64,000 bases of DNA from Spirosoma endbachense (GTDB taxonomy: Bacteria > Bacteroidota > Bacteroidia > Cytophagales > Spirosomataceae): positions 7,878,153-7,942,152 of the forward strand of contig NZ_CP045997.1 in assembly GCF_010233585.1 (NCBI RefSeq). Direction: 5' to 3'. A model generated the notes under the pieces. That model saw nothing but the letters and a program-made list of their open reading frames with translations. It searched no databases and was not told the DNA's origin. Of the stretch, positions 1 to 9,093 are shown piece by piece. Numbering within the stretch: the first letter of the stretch is position 1; each line of letters starts with the position of its first letter. The translations under genes were made by a program, and so were the position numbers.

Positions 1-1
1 A

Positions 2-1366
2 TATGTACTCGAATACGGGAATGGCTATTTTAAAGATAACCCCGAAGCTGAGCTGATCCGTATCGAATACAACGGTGGCAACCGAAAGCCCCAGGTGGAA
101 GCCTCCGCCAGCAAGACGGCTGGTGCGACTCCGCTGCCCATTACGCTTTCTTCGGCGGGTACCCACGATTTTGATGAAGGGGATTCGTTGCAGTACTCCT
201 GGCGGATTAACCGAAACGGAACGGCCTTCAAGCAGTCTAACCAGGCCAATCTTTCCCTCACCTTAACCACTCCTGGCACCTACCAAGCAACCTTAACAGT
301 TACTGACAAGACTGGGGCGAAAAATTCAAAATCGGTCCTTATCAAAGCGGGTAATGAACCACCGGTGGTAACGTTTGCGATCACGAAAGGGAATTCGAGC
401 TTCTTTTTTCCAGGGAGACTAATCGAGTATGCCGTTCAGGTCAGGGATAAGGAAGACGGTAGCCTGGCCAATAAAAGGATTTCGCCCGCTCAGGTTTCGG
501 TCAGTACCAATTATCTGTCCGAAGGGTATAATCTAACCCGAATCGCCCAAAATCAATTGCGGGTGGATGCCTCGGCCCAGTACGCTACGGCTATTTCACT
601 GATCAACAAAAGTGATTGCAAGTCCTGCCATGCGGTGAAGGAAAAAGTATTGGGTCCCTCGTTTCGGGATGTGTCCCTAAAATACAAAGGCGATCCATCG
701 GCGAGTGCTACTTTAGCGAAGAAAATACTTAATGGCGGTTCAGGCGTATGGGGTGATGCGTCCATGCCCGCCCACCCGACCATGGCCGAAAGCGATGTCA
801 AGTCCATAACAACCTATATTCTAAGTTTATCAGAGGCTCCCAAACCTGCCAGAACGCTGCCCGTTCAGGGCACCTATAAGACCGACGTAGCTAGCGGTGC
901 CACGACCGACGGTAGCTTTATTTTTCGGGCGGCTTATACGGACCGGGGAACCAAAACGGCCGCTGCTCAATCGAGTGAAACTATAGTTGTCTTACGAAGC
1001 CCAGCGGTGCCGGTTGCTCATGCCAGCGTGGCCAAAGACATCATTTTTACCCCCGACAGCAGCCTGGCTATAACCAGAAGTTCGGGCGCTTTTTTAAGGT
1101 TTAATGCCATCGACCTGGCTGGAATCAACCAAATCGAACTGATCCGGGGTCCCGGCCGAGCTGGAGCACCGACTCAATCGGGTACGGTAGACGTCCGTGT
1201 AGGTGGCGTGGGTGGACAACTGCTGGGTAGCTTCTCGGGTGAATACAAGGATAAAATGCCCATCCCCATATCGGCAACTGGGGGAACGGGCCTACACGAC
1301 GTCTATTTTATTTTTAGTGGCTCACCCACGCGTATAAGATCCATCCAATTCAGTGAAGGCAATTGA
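2..1366 (+). CDS. Partial secreted sugar dehydrogenase / PKD / cytochrome c / CBM6-like fusion protein
   Basis: The frame is open from the left edge, so the N-terminus is missing. The first residues (EYGNGYFKDNPEAELIRIE) match the end of the glucose/sorbosone dehydrogenase beta-propeller found in Bacteroidota ThuA/GSDH proteins. A PKD-like beta-sandwich follows, then a cytochrome c domain with heme motif CKSCH (nt 617-631) and a likely axial Met in SMPAHP (nt 764). The C-terminal ~130 residues resemble a CBM6-type carbohydrate-binding module. It probably acts in the periplasm or at the outer membrane as electron acceptor and oxidase for sugars. The GMC dehydrogenase genes downstream have no cytochrome subunit of their own, so this protein could serve them; that is inference. 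The domain order is clear, the substrate is not. Confidence 0.85.
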   Translation, partial: YVLEYGNGYFKDNPEAELIRIEYNGGNRKPQVEASASKTAGATPLPITLSSAGTHDFDEGDSLQYSWRINRNGTAFKQSNQANLSLTLTTPGTYQATLTVTDKTGAKNSKSVLIKAGNEPPVVTFAITKGNSSFFFPGRLIEYAVQVRDKEDGSLANKRISPAQVSVSTNYLSEGYNLTRIAQNQLRVDASAQYATAISLINKSDCKSCHAVKEKVLGPSFRDVSLKYKGDPSASATLAKKILNGGSGVWGDASMPAHPTMAESDVKSITTYILSLSEAPKPARTLPVQGTYKTDVASGATTDGSFIFRAAYTDRGTKTAAAQSSETIVVLRSPAVPVAHASVAKDIIFTPDSSLAITRSSGAFLRFNAIDLAGINQIELIRGPGRAGAPTQSGTVDVRVGGVGGQLLGSFSGEYKDKMPIPISATGGTGLHDVYFIFSGSPTRIRSIQFSEGN

Positions 1367-1489
1367 CCTAATCCGGTGGTTACACCTAACGTATTACAAA
1401 TGCACTGATTGCCTGATGAACAGTTGTTTTACTGTTCACCCCCCCTATCGTGTTTTCCAAAAAGACTTATTTCTAGACTAACTAAAAAA

Positions 1490-2809
1490 ATGAAAAGAAA
1501 TTTTCTTGTTATCCTTTTTATAGCTGGGGCAATTTTAAGGTCCCCCTGTGAGGCACAAAATAAAGCGGTACCGGAACAATTCAAGTATAAGGTTGATCTG
1601 AAGAAAGAAGGTACCAGTGCCGAAAAAATCGCTGGACTGGATTCGCTTTTGCAGTCTTTAGTTAATCAACACAAGGTAAGCAGTGTGGTCGGCTTTATTG
1701 CCAAAGGTGGCAATGTGGTCTATAAAAAAGCATTTGGCTGGAAGGATATGGAGAATAAGGTTCCGGCTACTCCAGATGACTATTATATTTTATTCTCACA
1801 AACAAAGGCAATAACCACCGTCGCTTTTATGACTCTTGTTGAGAAAGGATTGGTTAAGATTGACGATCCCGTTTCGACCTATTTTCCCGAAATTCCAGAC
1901 AAAGTAATTACGGTTGTTCATGATGATGGAACATACGAAACCCGTCCCGTGGCTAAACCAATGACGTTTGCACACCTGATGTCTCATTCGTCGGGGTTGA
2001 ATGCCGGACTGGTTGGCAAGATGCGTCGATCCGAAATGCAGAAAAGAAACGCAGCAGCAACCGCAGGAACATCCCCACCAGTAGGCCCAGGGCAGCGGTC
2101 TGGTGGGGCAGGCAATGCCAGGTACCTTAAAGATGACATGATTGCTTTGGCTAAATATCCCCTGGGATTCGACCCCGGAAGTGAATACAGCTATCATGTC
2201 AGTACCAACATGCTGGCGTATATGGTTGAACTAATTTCGGGTAAGCCTTTGCGTCAGTACGTAAAAGAAACCGTACTGGAACCACTGGGAATGAACGATA
2301 CGGATTGGTATTATGAACCGGCCGCCTTGAGCCGTTTTGTTAAAGCCTACAATGCTGTCGATGGAAAACTGGAACCGGCAAGCAACATGTTTAGCGAGGG
2401 CACCGTGAGCAAGGAGCAAACTTATGCAGAAGGCGCTCTGGGGCTGAATGGTCCGATTGACGATTACGCTAAATTTTGCCAGATGCTGTTGAACAGGGGA
2501 GAGTTTAACGGACACCGGATATTGAAACGGGAAACCATTGACGCCATGACGAAAGTGAATCGCTTGCCTGAGAGCAATGCGGGCGGCAAAGGCTTTCGGT
2601 TCGGGCTTGGATTTGAATTGTACAACGAGAATAAAAAACCGGTTCCTGAAGTTTCCAACACGGCCTTTGCCTGGGGTGGATTGTATGGTACAGCATACAT
2701 TATTGACCCGGAGAATAATCTAATCGCCCTGTACTACCTGAATATGCCCAAGCATGAGGATTCGTATCCGTTGTTCCTCAGCAAAGCGTATAAACTCTTC
2801 AGGAAATAA
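1490..2809 (+). CDS. Serine hydrolase, beta-lactamase class C / esterase family
   Basis: A 439-residue protein of the beta-lactamase-related (Pfam Beta-lactamase, PF00144) family. The start at 1490 puts a signal peptide (MKRNFLVILFIAGAIL...EAQ) at the N-terminus; an in-frame upstream ATG at 1409 would add 27 unlikely residues. The nucleophile motif SxxK is SQTK at about residue 103, in the context FSQTKAITT. A tyrosine motif lies in YSYHVSTN, and a C-terminal WGGLYGT stands in for the KTG box. Such proteins are periplasmic esterases or peptidases more often than true beta-lactamases. It is a distant paralogue of the serine hydrolase at 32446-33756. It opens the glycoside-utilisation block, but its substrate cannot be read from sequence. 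Confidence 0.9.
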   Translation: MKRNFLVILFIAGAILRSPCEAQNKAVPEQFKYKVDLKKEGTSAEKIAGLDSLLQSLVNQHKVSSVVGFIAKGGNVVYKKAFGWKDMENKVPATPDDYYILFSQTKAITTVAFMTLVEKGLVKIDDPVSTYFPEIPDKVITVVHDDGTYETRPVAKPMTFAHLMSHSSGLNAGLVGKMRRSEMQKRNAAATAGTSPPVGPGQRSGGAGNARYLKDDMIALAKYPLGFDPGSEYSYHVSTNMLAYMVELISGKPLRQYVKETVLEPLGMNDTDWYYEPAALSRFVKAYNAVDGKLEPASNMFSEGTVSKEQTYAEGALGLNGPIDDYAKFCQMLLNRGEFNGHRILKRETIDAMTKVNRLPESNAGGKGFRFGLGFELYNENKKPVPEVSNTAFAWGGLYGTAYIIDPENNLIALYYLNMPKHEDSYPLFLSKAYKLFRK

Positions 2810-2875
2810 TTTCCGGTAATACGATCTTACTCTGGATTATAAAGCCAATCACAAGTTCAACGTGCTCACAACTAC

Positions 2876-3766
2876 ATGGTCAACCTCAAAAAAATGATTC
2901 GCTATACATACAATTTTGTTTTGATAGTGAGCCTGGTAACCGTTTTCGCGGCTAAGGCTCAGCACCCTCCTGAAATTAAACTATGGCCCAATGGTGCACC
3001 CGGCGCAAATCCGGCCGGTGGTAAAGAAGTCGTGCGGATTGACCCGGGAGGTGGAGAGCAAGTCGTGTCGAACGTGCATGAGCCTTCCATTACGCCTTAT
3101 ATTCCCAAGCCGGGAAAAGCCACCGGTGTTGCTATTATTATGGCACCAGGGGGCGCTCACAAAGAGCTTTGGATGGACCATGAGGGGTATAATATAGCCC
3201 CGCTGTTGGCGGAAAAAGGCATAGCGGTATTCATTTTGAAATACCGCCTGGCACGGGATAAAAATTCAACGTACACGATCGAAGGACATTCCGTAAAAGA
3301 TATGCAGAGAGCCGTCAGGTTAGTGAGAAGCCGGGCCGCAGAATGGAAAATCGATCCGGAAAAGATTGGCATTATGGGCTTTTCGGCCGGTGGGCAGGTT
3401 GCCGCACTAACCGATATACAAGCTGATAGTGGCGATGTTAAAGCCGCCGACCGTATAGAGACATATAGCAGCAAGCCAAATTTTCAAGTGTTAGTATATC
3501 CCGCCTGGGTTAATGATATCACGCTTTCTAAATCATCTTCACCGGCGTTTATAGTTGGTGGCTACCTGGATATGGAAAGCATTTCAACGGGCATGCCTAA
3601 ACTTTACCTAAAATTCAAAGAGGTTAAAGTTCCGGCGGAGTTGCATATCTACGCGGAGGTAGGACATGGTTTTGGTGTCAGTAAAGGAGATAAAGGGCCC
3701 CATACAAAGTGGCTGGAACCCCTGACTGCCTGGCTATTTGATGTCAATAAAGTTAGCAGCAATTAA
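2876..3766 (+). CDS. Secreted alpha/beta hydrolase, BD-FAE / acetyl-xylan-esterase-like
   Basis: About 296 residues with a signal peptide ending near AAKAQ. The alpha/beta-hydrolase core shows an oxyanion segment (MAPGGAHKEL), the nucleophile elbow GFSAGG and a C-terminal catalytic His in VGHGFG. The opening EIKLWPNGAPGA is typical of Bacteroidota carbohydrate esterases that remove acetyl or feruloyl groups from polysaccharides. The alternative ATG at 2894 (MIRYTYNF) would give a more conventional signal peptide. It lies between a serine hydrolase and sugar dehydrogenase subunits, which supports a role in glycoside processing in the periplasm. Confidence 0.87.
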   Translation: MVNLKKMIRYTYNFVLIVSLVTVFAAKAQHPPEIKLWPNGAPGANPAGGKEVVRIDPGGGEQVVSNVHEPSITPYIPKPGKATGVAIIMAPGGAHKELWMDHEGYNIAPLLAEKGIAVFILKYRLARDKNSTYTIEGHSVKDMQRAVRLVRSRAAEWKIDPEKIGIMGFSAGGQVAALTDIQADSGDVKAADRIETYSSKPNFQVLVYPAWVNDITLSKSSSPAFIVGGYLDMESISTGMPKLYLKFKEVKVPAELHIYAEVGHGFGVSKGDKGPHTKWLEPLTAWLFDVNKVSSN

Positions 3767-3852
3767 TGAAGGCATCAGGTGTTGTCGCACTATAGATGAT
3801 ACGCCATTTTTTTCGGGAGTCTTATAAAACAAGTTTAGGTTTCAGCACAATC

Positions 3853-4383
3853 ATGAAAAGACGTGGAGTAATCAAACACCTAACCTTGGCTACAGGAGCC
3901 TTCTTCATCACACCTTCCTGGGCTAGCAGATGGTCCAAAGCATCGGCTGTGTCTGAACCCGGTTTTCTGTCGGTTGCTGAAAGGGACTTGCTGGCAGAAG
4001 TTGTCGATACCATCATTCCCGTAACCAATTCGCCCGGCGAATCCACGCCGGGCGCTAAAGACCTTGGTGTTCACTTATTCGTTGAGCGAATGCTGGCTGA
4101 TTGTTACGAAAAACCCACCCAGCAGAAAGTGATAAACGGCTTAAAGGCGGTATCGACTATGAGTACCGAAAGCTATGTAAAGCCCTTTGAGCAGGCCAGC
4201 ACAACCCAGCGATTAGCGGTATTGACCAGAATGGCCAATAGCACCGATACCAATCAGCAAGAATTCCTGGCCTTAATGAAATCCCTTACGATTCAGGGTT
4301 ATACAACGTCGGAATATGTCATGACCAACTTTTACCACTACGTTATGGCGCCCGGTCACTATTACGGTTGCATACCGGCGTAA
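3853..4383 (+). CDS. Gluconate 2-dehydrogenase subunit 3 family protein, small subunit of GMC sugar dehydrogenase
   Basis: A 176-residue protein of the gluconate 2-dehydrogenase subunit 3 family, the small subunit that accompanies membrane or periplasmic GMC dehydrogenases such as glucoside 3-dehydrogenase. The start at 3853 (MKRRGVIKHL) begins with a twin-arginine-like motif and a hydrophobic stretch (TLATGAFFI); an upstream in-frame ATG at 3796 would bury this signal. Family members export the folded flavoprotein large subunit by hitchhiking on this Tat signal. The large subunit gene starts 78 bp downstream and has no signal of its own, which fits that model. Confidence 0.85.
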   Translation: MKRRGVIKHLTLATGAFFITPSWASRWSKASAVSEPGFLSVAERDLLAEVVDTIIPVTNSPGESTPGAKDLGVHLFVERMLADCYEKPTQQKVINGLKAVSTMSTESYVKPFEQASTTQRLAVLTRMANSTDTNQQEFLALMKSLTIQGYTTSEYVMTNFYHYVMAPGHYYGCIPA

Positions 4384-4461
4384 GCACTGCCCCAAAAAAC
4401 AAAGAGTAATAACCGATAGAACAGTCTTGGCGGTAAATCGCCTTCCCCTTTTACAAAACTA

Positions 4462-6171
4462 ATGGCTAACTTAACCATAGACGCCGTAAAGGCAATGACG
4501 TTCGATGCCATCGTTATCGGGTCGGGAATCAGTGGAGGATGGGCAGCGAAGGAGCTTTGCCAAAAAGGCCTGAAAACGCTGGTACTCGAACGAGGTCGCG
4601 ATGTAAAGCATGGGACGGACTACCCCACCGCTAACCTGAACCCTTGGGACTTTCCGCACCGAGGGCAGTTGCCGCTGGATATTCGGGCCGAATACGGCAA
4701 AAGCCGCTCCTTTATGCGAGAAGAAACGCTTCAATGGGCCATAAAAGAGGGCGAACAACCGTACGTAGAAGAAAAGCCGTTCACATGGACACGCGGCTAT
4801 CACGTCGGTGGCAAATCGTTGCTGTGGGCCCGGCAAACCCAGCGCTGGAGTGACTTCGATTTCGAGGGGCCAGCCCGTGATGGTTTTGCCGTCGACTGGC
4901 CGATTCGGTACACTGACATTGCTCCCTGGTATAGTTACGTGGAGAAATTTGCTGGCATATCCGGTAACAAGGATGGCTTGCCCCAGCTACCCGATGGTGA
5001 ATTTCTGCCGCCTATTCAATTGAATTGTGTCGAAACCCATTTGAAAGAGGTATTGGCGAAAAATTACCAAGACCGACATGTGGTTCAGGGGCGATGCGCT
5101 CACCTGACCAAGCCACAACCGATTCACTACCAGCAGGGACGGGCGCAGTGCATGCACCGAACGCTCTGTGTGCGTGGCTGCCCGTTGGGTGGGTATTTCA
5201 GCAGCAATGCATCGACACTCCCCTGGGCGGAGAATACGGGTAACATGACATTACGTCCCCATTCGGTAGTGCACTCGATTATTTACGATGAAAAAAGGCC
5301 AGGTCGGGCTTCGGGCGTTCGGGTAGTGGATGGCCACACAAAGCAGATGATGGAGTTCTATGCCAAAATCATTTTTGTGAATAGTTCGGCACTAAGCAGT
5401 AACCTCATTCTCTTAAACTCGATCTCCAGTCGTTTTCCGAATGGATTGGGTAACGATAGCGGCTTGCTGGGTAAGTACATTGCCTGGCATAATTACCGGG
5501 GACGCGTATCGGCGCAAGTTGAAGGCTTTCTGGATAAAACCACGGATGGCAAAAACCCGAGCAATGGGTATATGCCTCGATTTCGGAATCTCCATAAGCA
5601 GGAGACCGACTTTTTACGGGGCTATGCCGCTGGTGTCGGGGGTGGTCGAGGAAGCATTCAGAATCGCGACGGCCTGGGAGCCGACTTAAAAGCAAGCCTG
5701 CTTACTCCACAGCCAGGTCCCTGGAATGTCAGTTCCTGGATGATGGGCGAAACCGTTCCGATTGAAAAGAATCACGTTCGTCTTGATACGTTACAGAAAG
5801 ACCCTTATGGAATTCCACTTCTGGTCACGTCGGCCGACTGGACCGAGAATGACGATAAAATGGTGAACGATTACATGGAGCAACTCACTGAGATGTTTAC
5901 TCTGGCGGGTTTTAAAAACATTAAAGCGGCTGACTCACACTCGGCGCCCGGCTCCGACATTCACGAAATGGGCGGTGTTCGGATGGGAAGAGATCCCAAA
6001 ACATCGCTACTCAACAAATGGAATCAACTGCACCACTGTAAAAATGTGTTTGTAACCGATGGTGCCTGCATGACCTCGACGGCCACGCAAAACCCATCGC
6101 TGACTTACATGGCACTCACGGCCAGAGCGGCCAATTTTGCTGTAAATGAATTAAAAAAGAAAAACCTGTAA
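4462..6171 (+). CDS. GMC family oxidoreductase, large subunit of a glycoside/sugar dehydrogenase
   Basis: A 569-residue FAD enzyme. The N-terminal dinucleotide-binding motif is GSGISGG (residues 20-26), followed about 18 residues later by the acidic end of strand 2 (VLERG). The C-terminal part carries the GMC signature SAPGSDIHEMGG and a final FAD-contacting stretch VTDGACMTSTATQNPSLT. No signal peptide is present; export with the Tat-signalled small subunit just upstream is likely. It is only 2 bp from the following isomerase, so the two are probably co-translated. Family precedent (LacA/glucoside 3-dehydrogenase) suggests oxidation of a sugar C3 hydroxyl with electrons passed to cytochrome c; the exact substrate is inferred, not shown. 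Confidence 0.9.
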   Translation: MANLTIDAVKAMTFDAIVIGSGISGGWAAKELCQKGLKTLVLERGRDVKHGTDYPTANLNPWDFPHRGQLPLDIRAEYGKSRSFMREETLQWAIKEGEQPYVEEKPFTWTRGYHVGGKSLLWARQTQRWSDFDFEGPARDGFAVDWPIRYTDIAPWYSYVEKFAGISGNKDGLPQLPDGEFLPPIQLNCVETHLKEVLAKNYQDRHVVQGRCAHLTKPQPIHYQQGRAQCMHRTLCVRGCPLGGYFSSNASTLPWAENTGNMTLRPHSVVHSIIYDEKRPGRASGVRVVDGHTKQMMEFYAKIIFVNSSALSSNLILLNSISSRFPNGLGNDSGLLGKYIAWHNYRGRVSAQVEGFLDKTTDGKNPSNGYMPRFRNLHKQETDFLRGYAAGVGGGRGSIQNRDGLGADLKASLLTPQPGPWNVSSWMMGETVPIEKNHVRLDTLQKDPYGIPLLVTSADWTENDDKMVNDYMEQLTEMFTLAGFKNIKAADSHSAPGSDIHEMGGVRMGRDPKTSLLNKWNQLHHCKNVFVTDGACMTSTATQNPSLTYMALTARAANFAVNELKKKNL

Positions 6172-6173
6172 CC

Positions 6174-7034
6174 ATGAAAAAAATCCTTTTCCCGGTGTGT
6201 TTGGCCGTGTTATTCGTACTCGGTGGAGCCGACAGCTTTGCCCAGAAAGGCAAACTTTATACATTCCCAATTGGTGTTGAGTCGTACACCTATCGAGCTA
6301 GCTTTCCGAAGAGCGTGATTGCTACGCTGGATACGATCAAAGCACTGGGCATTACCGATATGGAAGGCGGAGCACCCAGAGGGATGACCGAAGACGAATT
6401 TAAAAAGTTGTGCGACGAACGGGGCATTACAATTTCGGCTACTGGTTCGGGTTACGAGCAGATTGTAAAAGACCCAGAAGCAACAGTTAAAAAAGCGAAA
6501 GCGTTGGGTGCATCTTTTGTGATGGTTTCCTGGATTCCTCATCAAAAGGCCCATTTCAACCTCGATAATACCAAGAAAGCCGTTGAGGATTTCAACCGGG
6601 TGGGCAAGGTTCTAAAAGAAAATGGTCTCACATTCTGCTACCACAACCACGGTTACGAATTTCATCCTTACGAAGATGGCACACTGTATGATTATATCGT
6701 CAAGAATACCAACCCCGAATACGTCTCGTTCGAAATGGATATTTTGTGGGCACAACATGGGGGAGCTGACCCGGTAGCCTTGTTGAAAAAATATGGAAGC
6801 CGCTACAAGCTAATGCACCTGAAAGATCTAAAAAAAGGCATCAAAGGTGACTTAACGGGTGGCACCCCCCCCGAAAATGACGTCACCCTAGGTGAAGGTC
6901 AGATAAACATTCCTGAAATTTTACGGCTGGCTAAAAAGGCGGGCGTCAAACATTATTACATTGAAGATGAGAGCAATCATGAGTACGAACAAATGCCCAA
7001 AAGCATTGCGTATCTGAAAAGCTTGAAGGAGTAA
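6174..7034 (+). CDS. Exported sugar phosphate isomerase/epimerase-like TIM barrel protein
   Basis: A 286-residue member of the xylose-isomerase-like TIM barrel (AP endonuclease family 2) superfamily with a clear signal peptide (MKKILFPVCLAVLFVLGG...FAQ). Metal- and substrate-binding segments are visible: CYHNHGYEF, FEMDILWAQHGG, LMHLKDL and a C-terminal YIEDES. It starts 2 bp after the GMC dehydrogenase stop. In Bacteroidota, exported relatives of this family next to GMC dehydrogenases act on 3-keto-glycosides as epimerases or lyases. The coupling here strongly supports work on the dehydrogenase product in the periplasm, but the precise reaction is not determined. Confidence 0.88.
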   Translation: MKKILFPVCLAVLFVLGGADSFAQKGKLYTFPIGVESYTYRASFPKSVIATLDTIKALGITDMEGGAPRGMTEDEFKKLCDERGITISATGSGYEQIVKDPEATVKKAKALGASFVMVSWIPHQKAHFNLDNTKKAVEDFNRVGKVLKENGLTFCYHNHGYEFHPYEDGTLYDYIVKNTNPEYVSFEMDILWAQHGGADPVALLKKYGSRYKLMHLKDLKKGIKGDLTGGTPPENDVTLGEGQINIPEILRLAKKAGVKHYYIEDESNHEYEQMPKSIAYLKSLKE

Positions 7035-7071
7035 CCAGTAGTATCGGTTATTAGTAATCAATACTACTGGT
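7034..7071. terminator. Inverted repeat after the dehydrogenase/isomerase genes
   Basis: Perfect 11-bp arms ACCAGTAGTAT (7034-7044) and ATACTACTGGT (7061-7071) flank a 16-nt loop immediately after the isomerase stop. No T-run follows, so it is either an RNA-stabilising 3' hairpin or a weak terminator rather than a classic intrinsic one. Confidence 0.55.
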
Positions 7072-7438
7072 GCTCCTGCTCAATCACCAATTGGCCGCTT
7101 TCTAGAGAAGGTTTTGTTCGATTGCTTTACTGGAGGACGAGTGAATCTGGTAAATCAAATCGCTCAACTTTCCTTTATCAGGGACTATCCTCGCTCGATG
7201 GAAAATTACATCGGCATGAATGCCAAGGTTTATCAGGAAGTAGCTGCCATACACGTTGCACTCTTCAAGCGTTGACGCTTTTCATGGTTAAAGTTTTATC
7301 CCTGTGCTACCCTAGTACTTGTTGGTAGCCTGCTACCTGTGACTGTGGTGCCTATTCCCTAGTAAGTGCTCACGGCAGTTCTGAACGAGAGCTTGCCCTT
7401 GACCAATAAAAAGATCATTAAATTAACCTGCTCTGCCC
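7072..7438. other. 367-bp gap, possible coding remnant
   Basis: No intact gene is supported. On the + strand a frame without an ATG runs to a stop near 7276 and reads plausible protein (for example NLVNQIAQLSFIRDYPRS), but I do not recognise a family. It may be a decayed gene fragment or chance. The promoter for the epimerase gene at 7439 must lie in the last part of this gap; I see no clear motif. Confidence 0.3.
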
Positions 7439-8827
7439 ATGAAGAACCGGTTTACAAAAAGCTTAGTCATACTCGTTTGTCTTTCATCAGCGCTGATCCT
7501 CAATCGAGCACTTCCGGCTTCAGCCCAGCATAAGACGGATGACCGAAAGCGCATTGCTGATGAAATGGAAAAATCAATCCGTACTGAAATGCTCAACAAA
7601 TGGTATCCCCAGGCTGTCGACAAGGAGTTTGGCGGCTTCCTAAGCACCTTCACTTACGATTTTAAACCGACAGGTCCACAGGACAAAATGATTGTGACTC
7701 AGGCCCGCCATACCTGGACAACCGCTAAAGCCGCCGAGCGTTACCCGACCCTTTCCTATTACAAAGAAAGCGCCCGGCATGGCTTTCTGTTCCTGCGCGA
7801 TGTGATGTGGGACAAGCAATACGGTGGTTTCTACACGCTGGTCGACCGGCAGGGTAACGTAAAAAGCGACGGAAAAGAGGCTTACGGAAATGCCTTTGCG
7901 CTTTATGCACTGAGCGCTTATTACCACATGTCGCACGATACAGCCGCGCTTAATCTGGCCAAAAAGTCGTTCGGTTGGCTGGAGCAGCATAGTCATGATC
8001 CGGTCCACAAGGGTTATTTCCAAAATCTGCGCCGGGATGGTACGCCCATTCAACGCGATGCGTCCGTGCCATCCACTGCCTCTACCGGTTACAAAGATCA
8101 GAACAGTTCGATTCACCTGCTGGAAGCCCTGACCGAACTCTACGCCATATGGCCCGACCAACTGGTGGGTGAACGTCTGGAGGAAATGCTGCGGCTGGTG
8201 CGCGATGTCATAACAACCCCCAAAGGAAATCTTGTCTTGTTTTTTCAGCCTGACTGGACACCCGTTTCATTCCGGGATTCATCGGAAACGGTTGTGTTGA
8301 AGCATCGAAACCTGGACCATGTTTCGTTCGGCCATGATGTTGAAACGGCTTATCTGATGCTGGAAGCATCTCAGGCACTGGGCCTGAAAAACGACACACA
8401 AACCTTACAAGTTGGTAAACGAATGGTGGATCATGCGTTAGCCAATGGCTGGGATAAAAACGTAGGTGGCTTCTACGACCAGGGTTATTATTTCACCAAT
8501 AAACCGGGCATGACTATTATTAAGGAAAGCAAAAACTGGTGGTCCCAGTCCGAAGGGCTAAACACGCTTCTGCTCATGGCTGATAAATTCCCCAACGACC
8601 CCCAGCAATACTTCAATCAGTACAAGCTACTATGGAATTACTGCCAGACGTATCTTATTGATCATCAGTATGGCGAATGGTATGAAGAAGGACTTGATAA
8701 TGATCCCCAACGAAAAAAGGGCTTAAAAGGCCACATTTGGAAAGCCGCTTACCACTCTTACCGGGCCTTGTCGACTTGCGTCGATGAATCAACGAATAAA
8801 CATGCGGTCCATCTGACTCATAAGTGA
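7439..8827 (+). CDS. N-acylglucosamine 2-epimerase (AGE) family protein, exported
   Basis: A 462-residue (alpha/alpha)6-barrel protein of the AGE / cellobiose 2-epimerase superfamily. Recognisable segments are QARHTWTTAKAAE, YGGFYTLVDRQGN, YGNAFALYALSAYY, SIHLLEALTELY, VSFGHDVETAYL and KNWWSQSEGLNT, which carry the conserved His, Trp and Glu residues of the active site. Unlike most cellobiose 2-epimerases it starts with a signal peptide (MKNRFTKSLVILVCLSSALILN...SAQ), so it should act in the periplasm. With the GMC dehydrogenase and isomerase upstream it fits a pathway that modifies glycosides before uptake. Confidence 0.9.
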   Translation: MKNRFTKSLVILVCLSSALILNRALPASAQHKTDDRKRIADEMEKSIRTEMLNKWYPQAVDKEFGGFLSTFTYDFKPTGPQDKMIVTQARHTWTTAKAAERYPTLSYYKESARHGFLFLRDVMWDKQYGGFYTLVDRQGNVKSDGKEAYGNAFALYALSAYYHMSHDTAALNLAKKSFGWLEQHSHDPVHKGYFQNLRRDGTPIQRDASVPSTASTGYKDQNSSIHLLEALTELYAIWPDQLVGERLEEMLRLVRDVITTPKGNLVLFFQPDWTPVSFRDSSETVVLKHRNLDHVSFGHDVETAYLMLEASQALGLKNDTQTLQVGKRMVDHALANGWDKNVGGFYDQGYYFTNKPGMTIIKESKNWWSQSEGLNTLLLMADKFPNDPQQYFNQYKLLWNYCQTYLIDHQYGEWYEEGLDNDPQRKKGLKGHIWKAAYHSYRALSTCVDESTNKHAVHLTHK

Positions 8828-9093
8828 TTGAAGTAATCACCCTCAGGTTTGGGCCAATTAACTAGTCAAAAGTGAGTTTAAAAAAAATCGCATAGGCAGT
8901 AGTCGTCGACAAGCAGCCAGTCACTGGGCGAGGTCCGCAAACTCAGCGGCCGTTTTCCCCAGGCTACTCGGCGGTTAAAAGTGCAAACGCTCCTTCGTGC
9001 CAGCCTTATAGTATTCCATAACGCCGTTCGCTTTTTCCAATTAAAGGCGCGCAAATTCAACTGACCGAACTCACTAACCAATTTCCGAATTAC

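Noticed and set aside
1490..2809. Antibiotic-resistance beta-lactamase
   Set aside because: The SxxK serine hydrolase lacks a KTG box, and its context is carbohydrate metabolism; an esterase-type role is more likely.
8914..9064. Open + strand stretch resembling protein (SLGEVRKLSGRFPQATRR)
   Set aside because: No start codon, short, no recognisable family, and the opposite strand is also open; probably GC-rich chance openness.
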